From Jaltomata sinuosa (Eukaryota > Streptophyta > Magnoliopsida > Solanales > Solanaceae), in the NCBI GenBank assembly GCA_003996215.1, contig QJPP01007215.1:310001-374000 (forward strand): DNA of 64,000 nt. Reading direction: 5' to 3'. The position numbers and the translations under genes were made by a program. Positions 21,540 through 31,468 of this stretch are shown piece after piece (position 1 is the first letter of the stretch; every line of letters starts with the position of its first letter). The notes under the pieces are model-generated. The model made no database searches, had not been told where the DNA came from, and was given only the letters and a program-made list of their open reading frames with translations.

Positions 21540-22915
21540 CCCAAGATCCCACCTAAAATGCATCAAATCAATTAATAGGAAATTTATATATTCTCATATA
21601 CAATGTCATAAATGAGGTCATATCGATGCTTGAATAATAACTATTATTATATACAAACTCAGTATATGACAAGAACTAGTTCAATGACCAGCAAAGTTTA
21701 TCACACACATTTGAAGCATGTTTTCACAAACTTGAATCGTTCGCTTAAATGTCTATCAAAATTTGAGGGTGAAAAATCGTACTAAGGTTCAATTTAATGC
21801 CAACTCAACCTGTAATATTTTTCAAAAGTTAGAAGTAAACTGAGTATTTCTATCAAAAATAACGGAAATTGAAACTCCATACAAATAGATTACCTCATTG
21901 ATATAAATCTTGGTTAACTTCTTCGCATTGTAAGTCACCTGAACTGAAATAAAGTGTGCAAACTTAATCAATCGATCAAATATCAAATAGAATTAAACTT
22001 ACCCAATATTTTTAAAAGACCAACATAAAAAATCATTGCAAACTTTTCCTATTTTCATTCTGGAATGCGCATTCTTTAAGTGTTTTTATAAATTTTTGGT
22101 GTTCATATTTAACATGTTGACAATTTAGACATTGAACGATAAAATTAATGATATCACAATTCATCTTGCCTATTAATAATATTATCTCAGATCATGATAT
22201 ATTTTGGTGACGTCAGAATGTACAAAATATCTCAAATTATGAGCCTTTGCAAGAATAGTCTTGATTAAATTATTAATATGAAAACACATACACGTTTTTT
22301 AATTCTCAACACCCTCATCATTAATCATGACTTCTTTAACTCTCTTTTTAAGATCTTATCACGAATTTTACACAACTTAACATTTAAACTGTTAGCCTTA
22401 ATCTGCTCTAGCAAAGAAGATTTTTCCTCAACACAAGCCTACACTCCACCAGACTTAGCTAAGTCAAGTTTCATAAAATTGTTAGTCAAATTTTGAATCT
22501 CTCTAGTCAACAGACGTCTTATAGCCTCCAAACTGTCCAAGCTACCTTTATTCTTAAGCTTTCTGCTTAGCTATCAGTTATCACATTTGTCTTATTCAGA
22601 TAATATAAGATAATGATATCATAATTTTTGAACAGCTTCATCCATTGACAGTATTTTAAATTTAAATTTTTCTGCGTAAACACATATTATAAGTTATAGT
22701 GATCAGTGAATACCTCACACAAACACCATAAAAATAATGCTTTCAAATTTTAAGAACAAATATCATTACTGTCAACTCTAAATCATGTGCGGAATAATTT
22801 TTCTCATGCACCTTCAATTACCTAAAAGCATATACAATGACTTTCTTATCCTGCATTAAAACAATACTCAAATTAAAATATGAAGCATCACAACACGAAA
22901 TCATAAAAATTTGAG
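21540..22915 (-). pseudogene. strongly decayed gypsy pol relic (RNase H and integrase)
   Basis: Read on the minus strand, the segment follows the same order as the pol genes elsewhere in the window. An RNase H start is near 22885 (the TGAAGCATCACAACAC complement, encoding a CDAS-type motif), then a HEKNY-type and an HDLEL-like stretch near 22830-22780, then integrase-like matches down to about 21560. Stops interrupt nearly every stretch and the base composition has drifted AT-rich. It is the oldest gypsy copy here and has no LTRs. The assignment rests on collinearity with 43150-41900 and 47950-46550. Confidence 0.65.
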
Positions 22916-23213
22916 GTATGGAATACTAGTTTTCCGGTGAGAGAAAACAGCACAAGAGCCAAAGATCACCAGATGTTTCTGAAGTCGTTCATTACCCAAA
23001 ACAAAAGGTAACTCCAGTCTAGAGAACTCTAGTGTAGTACAGTAGCATAGAGGTTTTTCGTATATTTCGTCTAAAGCTTCTAGAGCACCGGTTTCAAAGA
23101 GGATGCTAAGTTTCTCGAAGAAAGGTGGCCATGGAAAAGAAGGTCAATTTTTTGCTCCTTATTCGTGAGTTGCTCATCTATGTGAAACTTCAGTGACCAA
23201 CTAGAACATGCTC
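22916..23213 (+). other. unassigned DNA next to the mitochondrial insert
   Basis: No ORF or transposon terminus is seen. Its composition is more balanced than its surroundings, and it may be further organelle-derived DNA, which I cannot confirm. Confidence 0.3.
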
Positions 23214-23414
23214 CCTTCAGTGATATACTGGAGGAAGGTGAGGATGATGTCAAGGCTTTATCCCTAGCGTTAAGGTCTCTATCAAGTCCGCATGGCCCTT
23301 ATGGGTTGGGCCACACACGTGCTACAATGGCAATTATAATGGGAAGTAAGGCTGTAAAGCGGAGCAAATTCGAAAAGATTGTCTCAATTTGGATTGTTCT
23401 CTGCAACTCGAGAA

Positions 23415-23448
<34 letters not shown>

Positions 23449-23580
23449 TATGCCGCGATGAATATGTACTCGGGCCCTGTACACACTGTCCGTCACACCT
23501 TGAAAATTAATTTCGCCTGAAGCATCAGACCAATGATCACCCATGACTTCTGTAACATGCTAATGCCACTAAGGCCTTTA
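23214..23580 (+). pseudogene. nuclear copy of mitochondrial 18S rRNA (rrn18) 3' part
   Basis: The segment carries small-subunit rRNA landmarks in order: ACTGGAGGAAGGTGAGGATG, GTCCGCATGGCCCTTATGGG, CACACACGTGCTACAATGGC, GTTGGAATCGCTAGTAATCG, GGGCCCTGTACACAC and CGTCACACC. The tail continues GAAGCATCAGACCAATGATC and CACCCATGACTTCTG, which I recognise as plant mitochondrial rrn18 rather than plastid or nuclear rRNA. Many transitions (mostly C to T and G to A) and a 32-bp insertion after GATGTCAA (about 23253-23284) show it is a decayed nuclear insert (NUMT), not a working rRNA gene. No other rRNA part flanks it. Confidence 0.88.
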
Positions 23581-24830
23581 CTTGACCTAATATAAGTGAG
23601 AGTGTGATATTTTTCGTGAATTATACTTGACCTGATATTAGTGTTATTAACCGATTAAGTAGATATACTCATAATCTCAGCAGTGAACACTAGAACGATT
23701 TACATTGCTTACTAAGGTATTTGAAAGGTGATGTGAATTGGTACTTATATTTTAGTATTTTTTTTGTTATTTTAGAAGATTTTTATGATGCAAAATTGAA
23801 TAATTGATAGTGATAAAATTAGCTTCATTAATGCCTATGTATTTACTTTGAGTGCATATATTATTTCATGAAAGTTTTTTAAATAAATTAGTATATCATA
23901 TTTTATGTACCATGAAATCTGAATGCATTGCTCACAAGTTGACAAGGTAAAAAATTAATTGACTGAGAATTTTTTTAACAACTGTATCGTTATTGGAAAG
24001 GTAATCTTCATCAATCTATTTACATTGTGATTCATAGACAGTAATTAGAAATGTCAAAATAATAAATAAAATAAAAAATATATATTCACATTAGACATGT
24101 AAATAGTTATTAAAATGTGATATTATTTTCTTAATATATAAGGATTGAAAGATATCTAATAAATACTTTAATCAAGAATTTGATAAGAAAAATGATTCTT
24201 GAAACACTGAGGGGGGGATGAGGGTTAAAGCTCAAAGTTGTGGTAGTATGAAAATATCTATTTGTTATTAAACAAAGTCATATAAGCTATCAATATACAT
24301 TATATTTTCTATCCCTATAGTATAAGATAGTGTTTTATAAAGTTGAACTTATTTTTTTCTTAATAATTTCATAGCTTTAAAGTGGTCTGTCTGGAATAAA
24401 TTTGACGAAATCACTTATGCGAGTTTAAAGGTGTGACTACCTTTTATGAAAGACTTGAGTCATTTTTCAAGAACACTCACAAAATACAAGGTGTGTATAT
24501 GATCATACAAACACTTTGTTAGTATCGTAGAATTTGCATAAAATTACTGATATAATATGTGTTGAGGGGGTCTCAACTTATCTCCATCTAGTTCAAGAGT
24601 ACTTCACTTTATAAATATTTGTTGTTGTCACATTTTTCTATGTGTCAATTCAAATTCAAAAATATTGATACTTAAATACACGTTCATTTCTTTTACTCAA
24701 AAATTATATTTATTCTTTATTTTTGCATTACTGAGAAATTTGTTAACATTATTCTTTTAATGCAAAGAGTAAATAACATTTGTAACTCTCCACAATCAAT
24801 GTGTGTAATATTTCTGAATCGTAAGTATAT
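23581..24830 (+). other. AT-rich intergenic DNA, no gene seen
   Basis: Between the rRNA insert and the hAT-like element I see no ORF with family features, no repeat termini and no RNA gene. The ACTTGACCTAATATAAGTG motif and its near repeat ACTTGACCTGATATTAGTG (23580-23645) are a short local duplication. Confidence 0.5.
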
Positions 24831-25117
24831 GTAAAGTGTAGGAGTGGCAAATAAATGAATTTAGTTGAATTTTAATGGGTTGAAATAATTTGAGTAAAAA
24901 TGACTAATTATCCAATTCGTTCATATTTATGTGGGTAAATATAATTTGGATAATTAATGAACATATTGAATATGAGTTTACCCATATTTCACCTATATTG
25001 ATTGAAGAATTTAAAAAATTATATAATTTTTTTTTATTCACCCCCAATCGCCTAATTTATTTTAATTTTTTTTAACCCCACTCCTATCTTCATAATCAAT
25101 TTTTAAAATTTTTTGTC

Positions 25118-25800
25118 CCATCTTCACCCTCCACCCCCACCCTATTCCCCTATCTCCACCTCCACCCCCACCCTATTCCCCTATCTCCACCTCCACCTAC
25201 TCATCTTCAATTTTTTTTTTATGTTTTCTAAAAAAAAATTGAGTTATTTTTCTATTCTAAACCTTGACCCCTCCTCCACCTCCACCTCCACCCCCTACTC
25301 TTTATTTTTTTTTATGTTTTCCAACTAAAAAAAATTATTCTATTTTATCTTACAAAAATTATTCTATTTTTTAAAAATTAAGTAATCTTTTTTAGCTCCA
25401 CACCCTTCAGCCTACAACCTCCTTCCCCCTCCCCTTCCACCTCCACCATTACCATCACCACCACTACCACCACCCCAGCTCATCCATAATTTTTTTTTAT
25501 GTTTCTTTAAAAAAAAAATTAGTTTTCTACCCTATCACCCCACTCACCCACCCTACCTTAATTATTTTTATGTTTTCTAAAAAAAAAAAATTATATTTTT
25601 CAAAAAAAATAAATCTACCCTCAACCCTCTGCCTCTATCCACCCAGACTTTTTTTTTTGTTTTTTCAAAAAAAAAATATTATGTTTTCTAATTTATTTAT
25701 TTTTTATATTTTTTAAGTTTTTTTATTTTTTTACCTTAACCTCCTCCATCTCCACCTCCACACCTAATTGTTTTTTATATTTTTCAAAAAAAAAAAGTAA
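25118..25800 (+). repeat. degenerate C-rich / poly(T)-poly(A) satellite-like region
   Basis: Blocks of CCACCTCCACCCCCACCCTA-type sequence alternate about six times with TTTTTTTATGTTTTCTAAAA and poly(A). The T-run/ATG/TTTTC/A-run part can fold on itself. Two near-perfect 36-bp units are at 25128-25196. The ORF at 25113 is a low-complexity artefact. Confidence 0.7.
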
Positions 25801-25814
25801 TTTTTTTCCTCCCC

Positions 25815-25960
25815 AGATCGATTCTTTGGGATCCTTCCTTTCTTCAAACGGAACGAAAAGAGATAGAATCAGATCGATTCTCGAAATGCCTTTCTGGATA
25901 TTTCTTACTGTCCCAGTTATTCACGGAATGTGAGAAGAAGATGATTAATCATCTGTTTCC
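25815..25960 (+). pseudogene. plastid ycf2 fragment (NUPT)
   Basis: TCTTCAAACGGAACGAAAAG, AGATAGAATCAGATCGATTC and ATGCCTTTCTGGATATTTC match my recollection of the ycf2 stretch that encodes NETKRDRIRS...FSKCLSGYSS. ycf2 encodes a very large plastid protein tied to protein import. About 145 bp remain with indels, so no frame survives. The balanced base composition stands out sharply from the flanking C-rich/T-rich repeats. It lies inside the hAT-like element. Recognition is from memory. Confidence 0.7.
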
Positions 25961-26390
25961 CACCCCCACTTCTGCTTCCACCCATTTATCTCTAATCTTT
26001 TTTTTATGTTTCCCCCAAAATTATTCATATTTCTTAAAAATTAAATTTTTATTCAAAAAATTAGAGATTTTAAGTAAAATTGAGTGATCTATTATAGATT
26101 ATATGGTACCTATATCTTAGAAAAAACTAAACAAAATAAATCAAAATTTAAAAATATTTACCAAATTACCCTCCATTAAAATTAATTACAATTATTACCC
26201 ACAAGGATTAAAATATTTATCCGACTACTCAATTTCATTTCTACAACAGCTTTCACATCACATTTACTGTCACATCATGTGCCTCAACTACTTTTCCTTC
26301 TTTCCCACTGTTTCACTTATTTTATTTATGATTTCCTTTTGTCTTTTTTATCTTTATTTTTTTCTTCTTGATTACATTTTTCTTTTATTA

Positions 26391-26637
26391 CTCTCTCCGT
26401 TTCAAAATCAGTGATCTATTTTGACTTGGCACAAAATTTAAAAAATATAGAAGACTTTTGAATCTTGTGGTCTTAAATCAAAGATATGTCAAATGTAATA
26501 AAATGCCCTTTAATCATGTGGTCCTAAATATGCCATGTGAAAAATTAAAATTAAAGAGTTACTAAAAAGGGAAAGGGTCATTCTTTTTTAAACGGACTAA
26601 AAAGGAAAGTAGGTCAAACAAATTGAAACAAAGGGAG
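26391..26637 (+). mobile_element. Stowaway-like MITE 3
   Basis: 247 bp, ends CTCTCTCCGTTTCAAAATCA and, reversed, CTCCCTTTGTTTCAATTTGT. Left flank TA (26389-26390), right flank TG, a one-base decay of TA. It is nested in the hAT-like element. Confidence 0.8.
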
Positions 26638-27084
26638 TGTTTTTTTTGTTATTTTTCTTTTTAAAGATAAAAAATAAAAATAAAATACAAAGATAAAAAT
26701 ATTATATAACTATTTTTAAATTAATAAAAAAAGTATAAAAAATAATAAATAAATTACAACAAGAAATAATTATTTTCTCTTTACATATTTTTCCTTTTAA
26801 AAGATATAAAAAATAAAAATATGAACTTACTATTTATAGATTAATAAAAAAATAACTAGACAATAATAAGTGATAATTAAGAAAAATACTAAAGTTTACT
26901 AGCATATTCATTAAAATTAAATTAATGAAAATATATTTTTATATTTTTTTAACTTTTGCAAATAAAAATAAAACTTGCATTTAAAATATGATTCAATTTT
27001 TTGTAACTAGTTTTACAAGAATTACTCGTAACTTGCTAAAATTGATATGTAAATTAAAATATCAAAATTAAGCATAAATTTTGT

Positions 27085-27985
27085 GATACCATGTCAGTAT
27101 ATGATATATACCACGTGGATATCATAGAGAACTGAGAAATGTTGAACCTGACCTGAATGATATCATGTCGGTATATAAATATACTATGATTGTATCACGA
27201 AGAACTGAGAAATGTCTCACTAAAGAACTGAAACATACATCAATGATACCATGCCAGTATATATATATATGCTGTAATAGTATCATGGATGCTTGAGTAA
27301 TCTCATCAAAGGTATGAAGCAAACCTCAATGAAAATACTACTCAGTCACTCTTTGATACCATTAGAGTATATTATACTTTTAGGGTATCAAGGAGAAAAA
27401 AACAATCCTTTAATGACGACACTGCTCAGTTACTCTTTGATACCACTAGAATATACTCATATATTGTAATATAATGTGATGGTATCAAAGAGGAAGAAAC
27501 AGTCTTTCAGTGAAAACACTGCCCAGTTACTCTTTGATACCATCAAATCAGAGTATGCTAGACTTTGATGTATCAATGAGGAATAAACAGTCCTTCAGTG
27601 AAGACATTGCTCAGTTACTCTTTGATACCACCAGAATATATATTCATATACTGTAATATATTGTGATGGTATCAAAGAGGAAGAAGCATTCTTTGAGTGA
27701 AAACACCGATCAATTACTATTTGATACCATCAGAGTATATTATACTTTGATAGTATCAAGGAGGAAGAAACAGTCTTTCAATGAAGACAATATCTTGTGA
27801 TGGTATTATGAAAGGCTGAGGAGTGTCTCATTGAATGATTGAAACAGTCCTCCATGATACCATCATAGTATATCTATATACTGACATGGTATCATAGAGG
27901 ACTGCTTTAATCCTTTAATGAGATACTTTTCAGTCCTTCATGATACCATGTCAGTACATAATCTGATGGTATCATCGAAGATTGG
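27085..27985. repeat. tandem array of about ten imperfect hairpins (GATACCAT ... ATGGTATC)
   Basis: Each unit has an arm like TTTGATACCATCAGAGTAT, a short AT-rich loop, and the inverse arm ATACTGTGATGGTATCAAAG. Between arms lie conserved spacers (AGGAAGAAACAGTCTTTCAG, CAGTTACTC). TTTGATACC starts at 27352, 27436, 27533, 27621 and 27720. The spacing alternates 84/97/88/99 bp, a dimeric higher-order unit of about 181-187 bp. Outer units (27090, 27160, 27244, 27858, 27940) are more diverged and carry GATACCATGTCAGTA-type arms. No protein frame fits. Confidence 0.85.
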
Positions 27986-28014
27986 AGTAAACCTAAATGA
28001 AATTAGCAGGGAAT

Positions 28015-28700
28015 TTTTTTTAAAAAAAAAAAGAGCAAAAAAAGTGAGTGAAATTAAATTATGGAGAAAAAATAAAAGAAAAAAAGAATTAAAGAAAATT
28101 AAATTAAAAACTAGAAAAAAAAATGAAAAAAAAGAAAAGAAAACAGAAAAAGCCAAAATTGAGTATGAAATAAGATTATGCTGAAAGAAATTTAAAAAAA
28201 ATGATTTGAGAAAAAAATAAATGAACGAAAAAGGAGAAAAAAGATAAAGAATAAAGGAAAAAGAAAAAGAGAAAAGAAAGTAGAGAAATAAAAAAAAAAT
28301 ATTTATCATATCAATTATTTTTTTTATAATATATATTTAAATAATAAGGAAAAACGCAAAAAACCTATCAATAAAATAACGGGAACAATCAATAAATAGA
28401 TTAAAAAATAAATAGAAATTAAAAAATAAAAACACAAAAATAAAGAAGTCAAAATTAATTATGATGAAAGAAGAAAATAGAAAATAACATGATTTGAGAA
28501 CAAAATAAATGAATCATAAATGATAAAATAGAAAGAAAAAAAAAAGAACAAGAAAAGTAAAAAAGAAAGAACAAATGAAAAGGAAAAGAACCAAAAAAAA
28601 TGTTAAATCTTCCCAAAATAAAACAAAAAGACGAAATACAAAAGACAAAATGAGTGGAGGATGATGTCAATGCTGACGTCAGCCAGAAAAAAAAAAGAAA
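28015..28700 (+). repeat. A-rich (GAAAAA)n low-complexity tract
   Basis: Nearly pure A/G/T with AAAAAGAAAA words. Predicted ORFs on both strands here (Lys-rich one way, Phe-rich the other) are composition artefacts. Confidence 0.8.
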
Positions 28701-29075
28701 TACATGTCATTTTAGAATTAAAAAGCGGCATGAGTAATGGGGCATTTGAAAATAAATATTTTGCTTTTTTATGGGATACGTGGTTTTTTTTTCATATTTT
28801 TTTTCATTTTGTCCATATTTTTATGGGTTTTTAATATAGGTTGAATCCCATATTTACCCAATTAAAATAGGGTAAACAACAAAAAATTCATTAGTATAGG
28901 AGCTAATTACTCTCTCAAATACTAGTGTTCAAAATTATACTTTCTACCACTAAAAAAAATGTTTGGATACATTGTTTTATCATGCATGTCCATGTATCTC
29001 AGATACCTTGTAACTAATTTTGGTAACTGAAGATATTCTTGGTAACAAAATTTCTTAATATAAGGCAAAAAAGGG

Positions 29076-29171
29076 ATTAATGAAGACATGTATCTTGATA
29101 AGTAATTTGATTAATTTCATATCATTAATGAAGACATGTATCTTGATAAGTAATTTGATTAATTTCATATC
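29076..29171 (+). repeat. perfect 48-bp tandem duplication
   Basis: Two identical adjacent 48-bp units start ATTAATGAAGACATGTATCT (29076-29123, 29124-29171). Perfect identity implies a recent duplication. The surroundings (29230-29700) are rich in ATGTATCT words. Confidence 0.95.
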
Positions 29172-30311
29172 TATACTCTTTAAAATAATAAATTTATTAA
29201 TTTGATATATCTGTTATTAATTTTATACCGTGTATATATTCAAATACATGTATCTGATACCAAAGATGCACGAATACATTCATCAAATTTCATCTAGTGT
29301 ATTTGTTTATATGTATCTAATATAAATTTTATGTATCTGTTTATATGTATCTAATATTTATTTCATGTATCTATTTATATGTATTCATTATTGATTTGAT
29401 ATATCCAGTATCAATTTTATACATTATATTCAAAATATATGTATGTGTAGTATCAAAGTTGCCCTGCTAAAACTTTTGACACATGTATTTGTGCGTAGAT
29501 ATGTACTTAGAAGAAGAAGAAGAAAAAAAATACAGTATCCAGTATCAATTTCATCTAAAATTCAGTATTAATTTGATGTATCGTGTATTAATATCATATA
29601 TGTATCCAAAAATATATGTACTTAGTATTAAAGTTATTCCGTTAAAATTTAATACATGTATCTGTACATATATACATGCTTAGAAGAAGAAAAAGAACAA
29701 GAAGAAACACAGATACATCTTCATCAAAGTAAAACAACAAAAAAAATAACAGCTCCAAATTCCTCTACACCCTTGAACCAACAGAGTTTCCCACCTTCTC
29801 ATAGGGATTGAGTCGACCGAATCTTCTCCTTGTCAAACATCACTGGAGACCCGCTAGCAAGACCACCACTTGTAGGGGGGAGATTTGCAGCGAAGAAATA
29901 TGAACAAAAGATTGAACAAAAAAATTGAATATGAAAACCCCCACCCAAATCACCGAAGTGCTTTACCCTTAAGGTATATGAATAAAAAATTGAATATACA
30001 AGTGGTAGTGGAGATGAAGAGTAAAACGTGATTTAGGGTTAAAAAAAATTGAATAGATGCGACGTATTTGTAGGGAGAGTTACGACTGGTTGAGGAGTGG
30101 ATGTATCTAGTACAAAAGTGGTATGAAATTATGAAAAAGTGGGATATTATGTAATTAATTTAAAGTAGTGAGAGAATAAGTAGATATGGTAAGAATGTTT
30201 GGTTAATTATGTAGTTTACCCATTAAAATATGAGTAATCTAATTTATTAAATATGAATTAAATGAACTCATTTCATTAATATGAGCTGAAATTGTCAGCC
30301 CCAGTAAAGTG

Positions 30312-31468
30312 GGAGATTGGGTTAATTCTTCATGAATGTTTCATATTCACTCAAATGACGATTTCTTAATTTATAACTTCGTTAATGAAAAGATATTAGC
30401 TTTTCAAGAAACTTGAAGTTACTTCTCTTTATGACAATTTTGTTATTAAAGCAAGAGTAATATTTCATTACGTCATTTGTGAACTAAACACAGAAAACAA
30501 ATGCTCTCTCCTTCATCAATTCTCTACCTCATTGTCTTTCTTTCTTTGTATTCTTCTGGGCATTTATATTCATGCAACACCAAACTTTCAACCATGAGTG
30601 CACGTGTTTGAAAGAGTTGTGAAACCTTGGAGATTGTCCGGCCTTAACGATTTACATCGGAGTTACCAAAATCGTTTTCAAGATGATGACTTGCCATGAC
30701 AGAGTGTTTGTGACAATTCACTTACTATTTTAAGTTCCAATTCAATATTAATATTGTATTATTTTTTCCAGCACTGCACAATGCAGTTTAATTAGCTGAC
30801 AAATGACGCCAACAATTGCAGTTACTGCTGATATTCGTTGCATTTTTACTTATAACATGGGCATTACTCGAATCAAGTTAAATGTAGATCCTTGTTTCTT
30901 TTGATCAAATAAGTCGTCGGCTCCTTAATTACCAAAACCTACGAACAACCAAAAATGGAGATGGTGACCATAAAAACATGAAAACTTTATGTTGACTGAA
31001 GTATTCTTACAACAACTAAAGCCTCAATTCCAGGTAAGTTAAAAGCAGCTATATGAATCCTCATTGTCCCTGTCGTCATACACTGATAATTCATCATAAA
31101 TTTACTAGCTTTATGCCGAGTATCAGCCTTCCACAACCCTCCACTATTATTTAGGCTTAGGACCAGCAATCATGTGTGGACAGAGTTGATTGAGTATTCT
31201 GATATAGTTCTTTTAATAATGAAAGATGGATAGAAAATCTCATATAAAGATTTTGTCGAGCTGCATTTACAAATATGAAGCAATTACCAAGGCATAGGGT
31301 TATTGCCAAGTGTAAGGTAAATGATGCGGCTATTTACGATTGTTGACAGCACAAGCAAAAGCCAGAAAGCAGTGATAGTCAGTCCTTACTTACGCTACAT
31401 ATATACTGGCAATGCTCTAAACAGCATGACTATCCCCCAGCCTATCGTTCACATTCAAAACGATTTTC
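30312..31468 (+). other. intergenic DNA, no gene supported
   Basis: A 36-codon frame at 30501-30611 begins with a hydrophobic, signal-peptide-like stretch (MLSPSSILYLIVFLSLYSSG) but stops soon after, and no continuing exon is recognised. The right part is the 3' flank of the minus-strand AllA-like gene. Confidence 0.4.

Larger units (their letters stand above)
24839..30303. mobile_element. 5.5-kb non-autonomous hAT-like element (TSD GTAAAGTG)
   Basis: The perfect 8-bp repeat GTAAAGTG lies at 24831-24838 and 30304-30311. The element starts TAGGAGTGGCAAAT, and its other end, reversed, starts TGGGGCTGACAAT. An 8-bp duplication with TAGGGGTGGCAA-like termini is the hAT signature. Subterminal DNA on both sides is rich in TTTTAATGGGT-type words. 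Inside I find no transposase frame. There are C-rich repeats, a ycf2 fragment, a Stowaway-like MITE, a tandem hairpin array, A-rich low-complexity DNA and short duplications. It may also be a stack of older insertions inside one small hAT element. Confidence 0.75.

Noticed and set aside
23214..23580. A working rRNA gene
   Set aside because: Only the 3' part, with an insertion and many substitutions at universally conserved sites (for example ACACTGTCCGTC where ACACCGCCCGTC is expected).
25113..25328. Pro/Ser-rich ORF (PPPPPYSPISTSTPT)
   Set aside because: Encoded by the C-rich tandem repeat; no start context or conserved protein.
27085..27985. Could the regular hairpin array be a CRISPR array?
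   Set aside because: Plant nuclear context, units and spacers both repeat, period near 90 bp and no cas genes. It is a hairpin satellite.
27918..28309. Lys-rich and Phe-rich ORFs on opposite strands
   Set aside because: Pure low-complexity A/G tract; open frames follow from composition.
30501..30611. Signal-peptide-like 36-codon frame
   Set aside because: Hydrophobic start only; stops early, no splice donor with a recognisable next exon, no family match.
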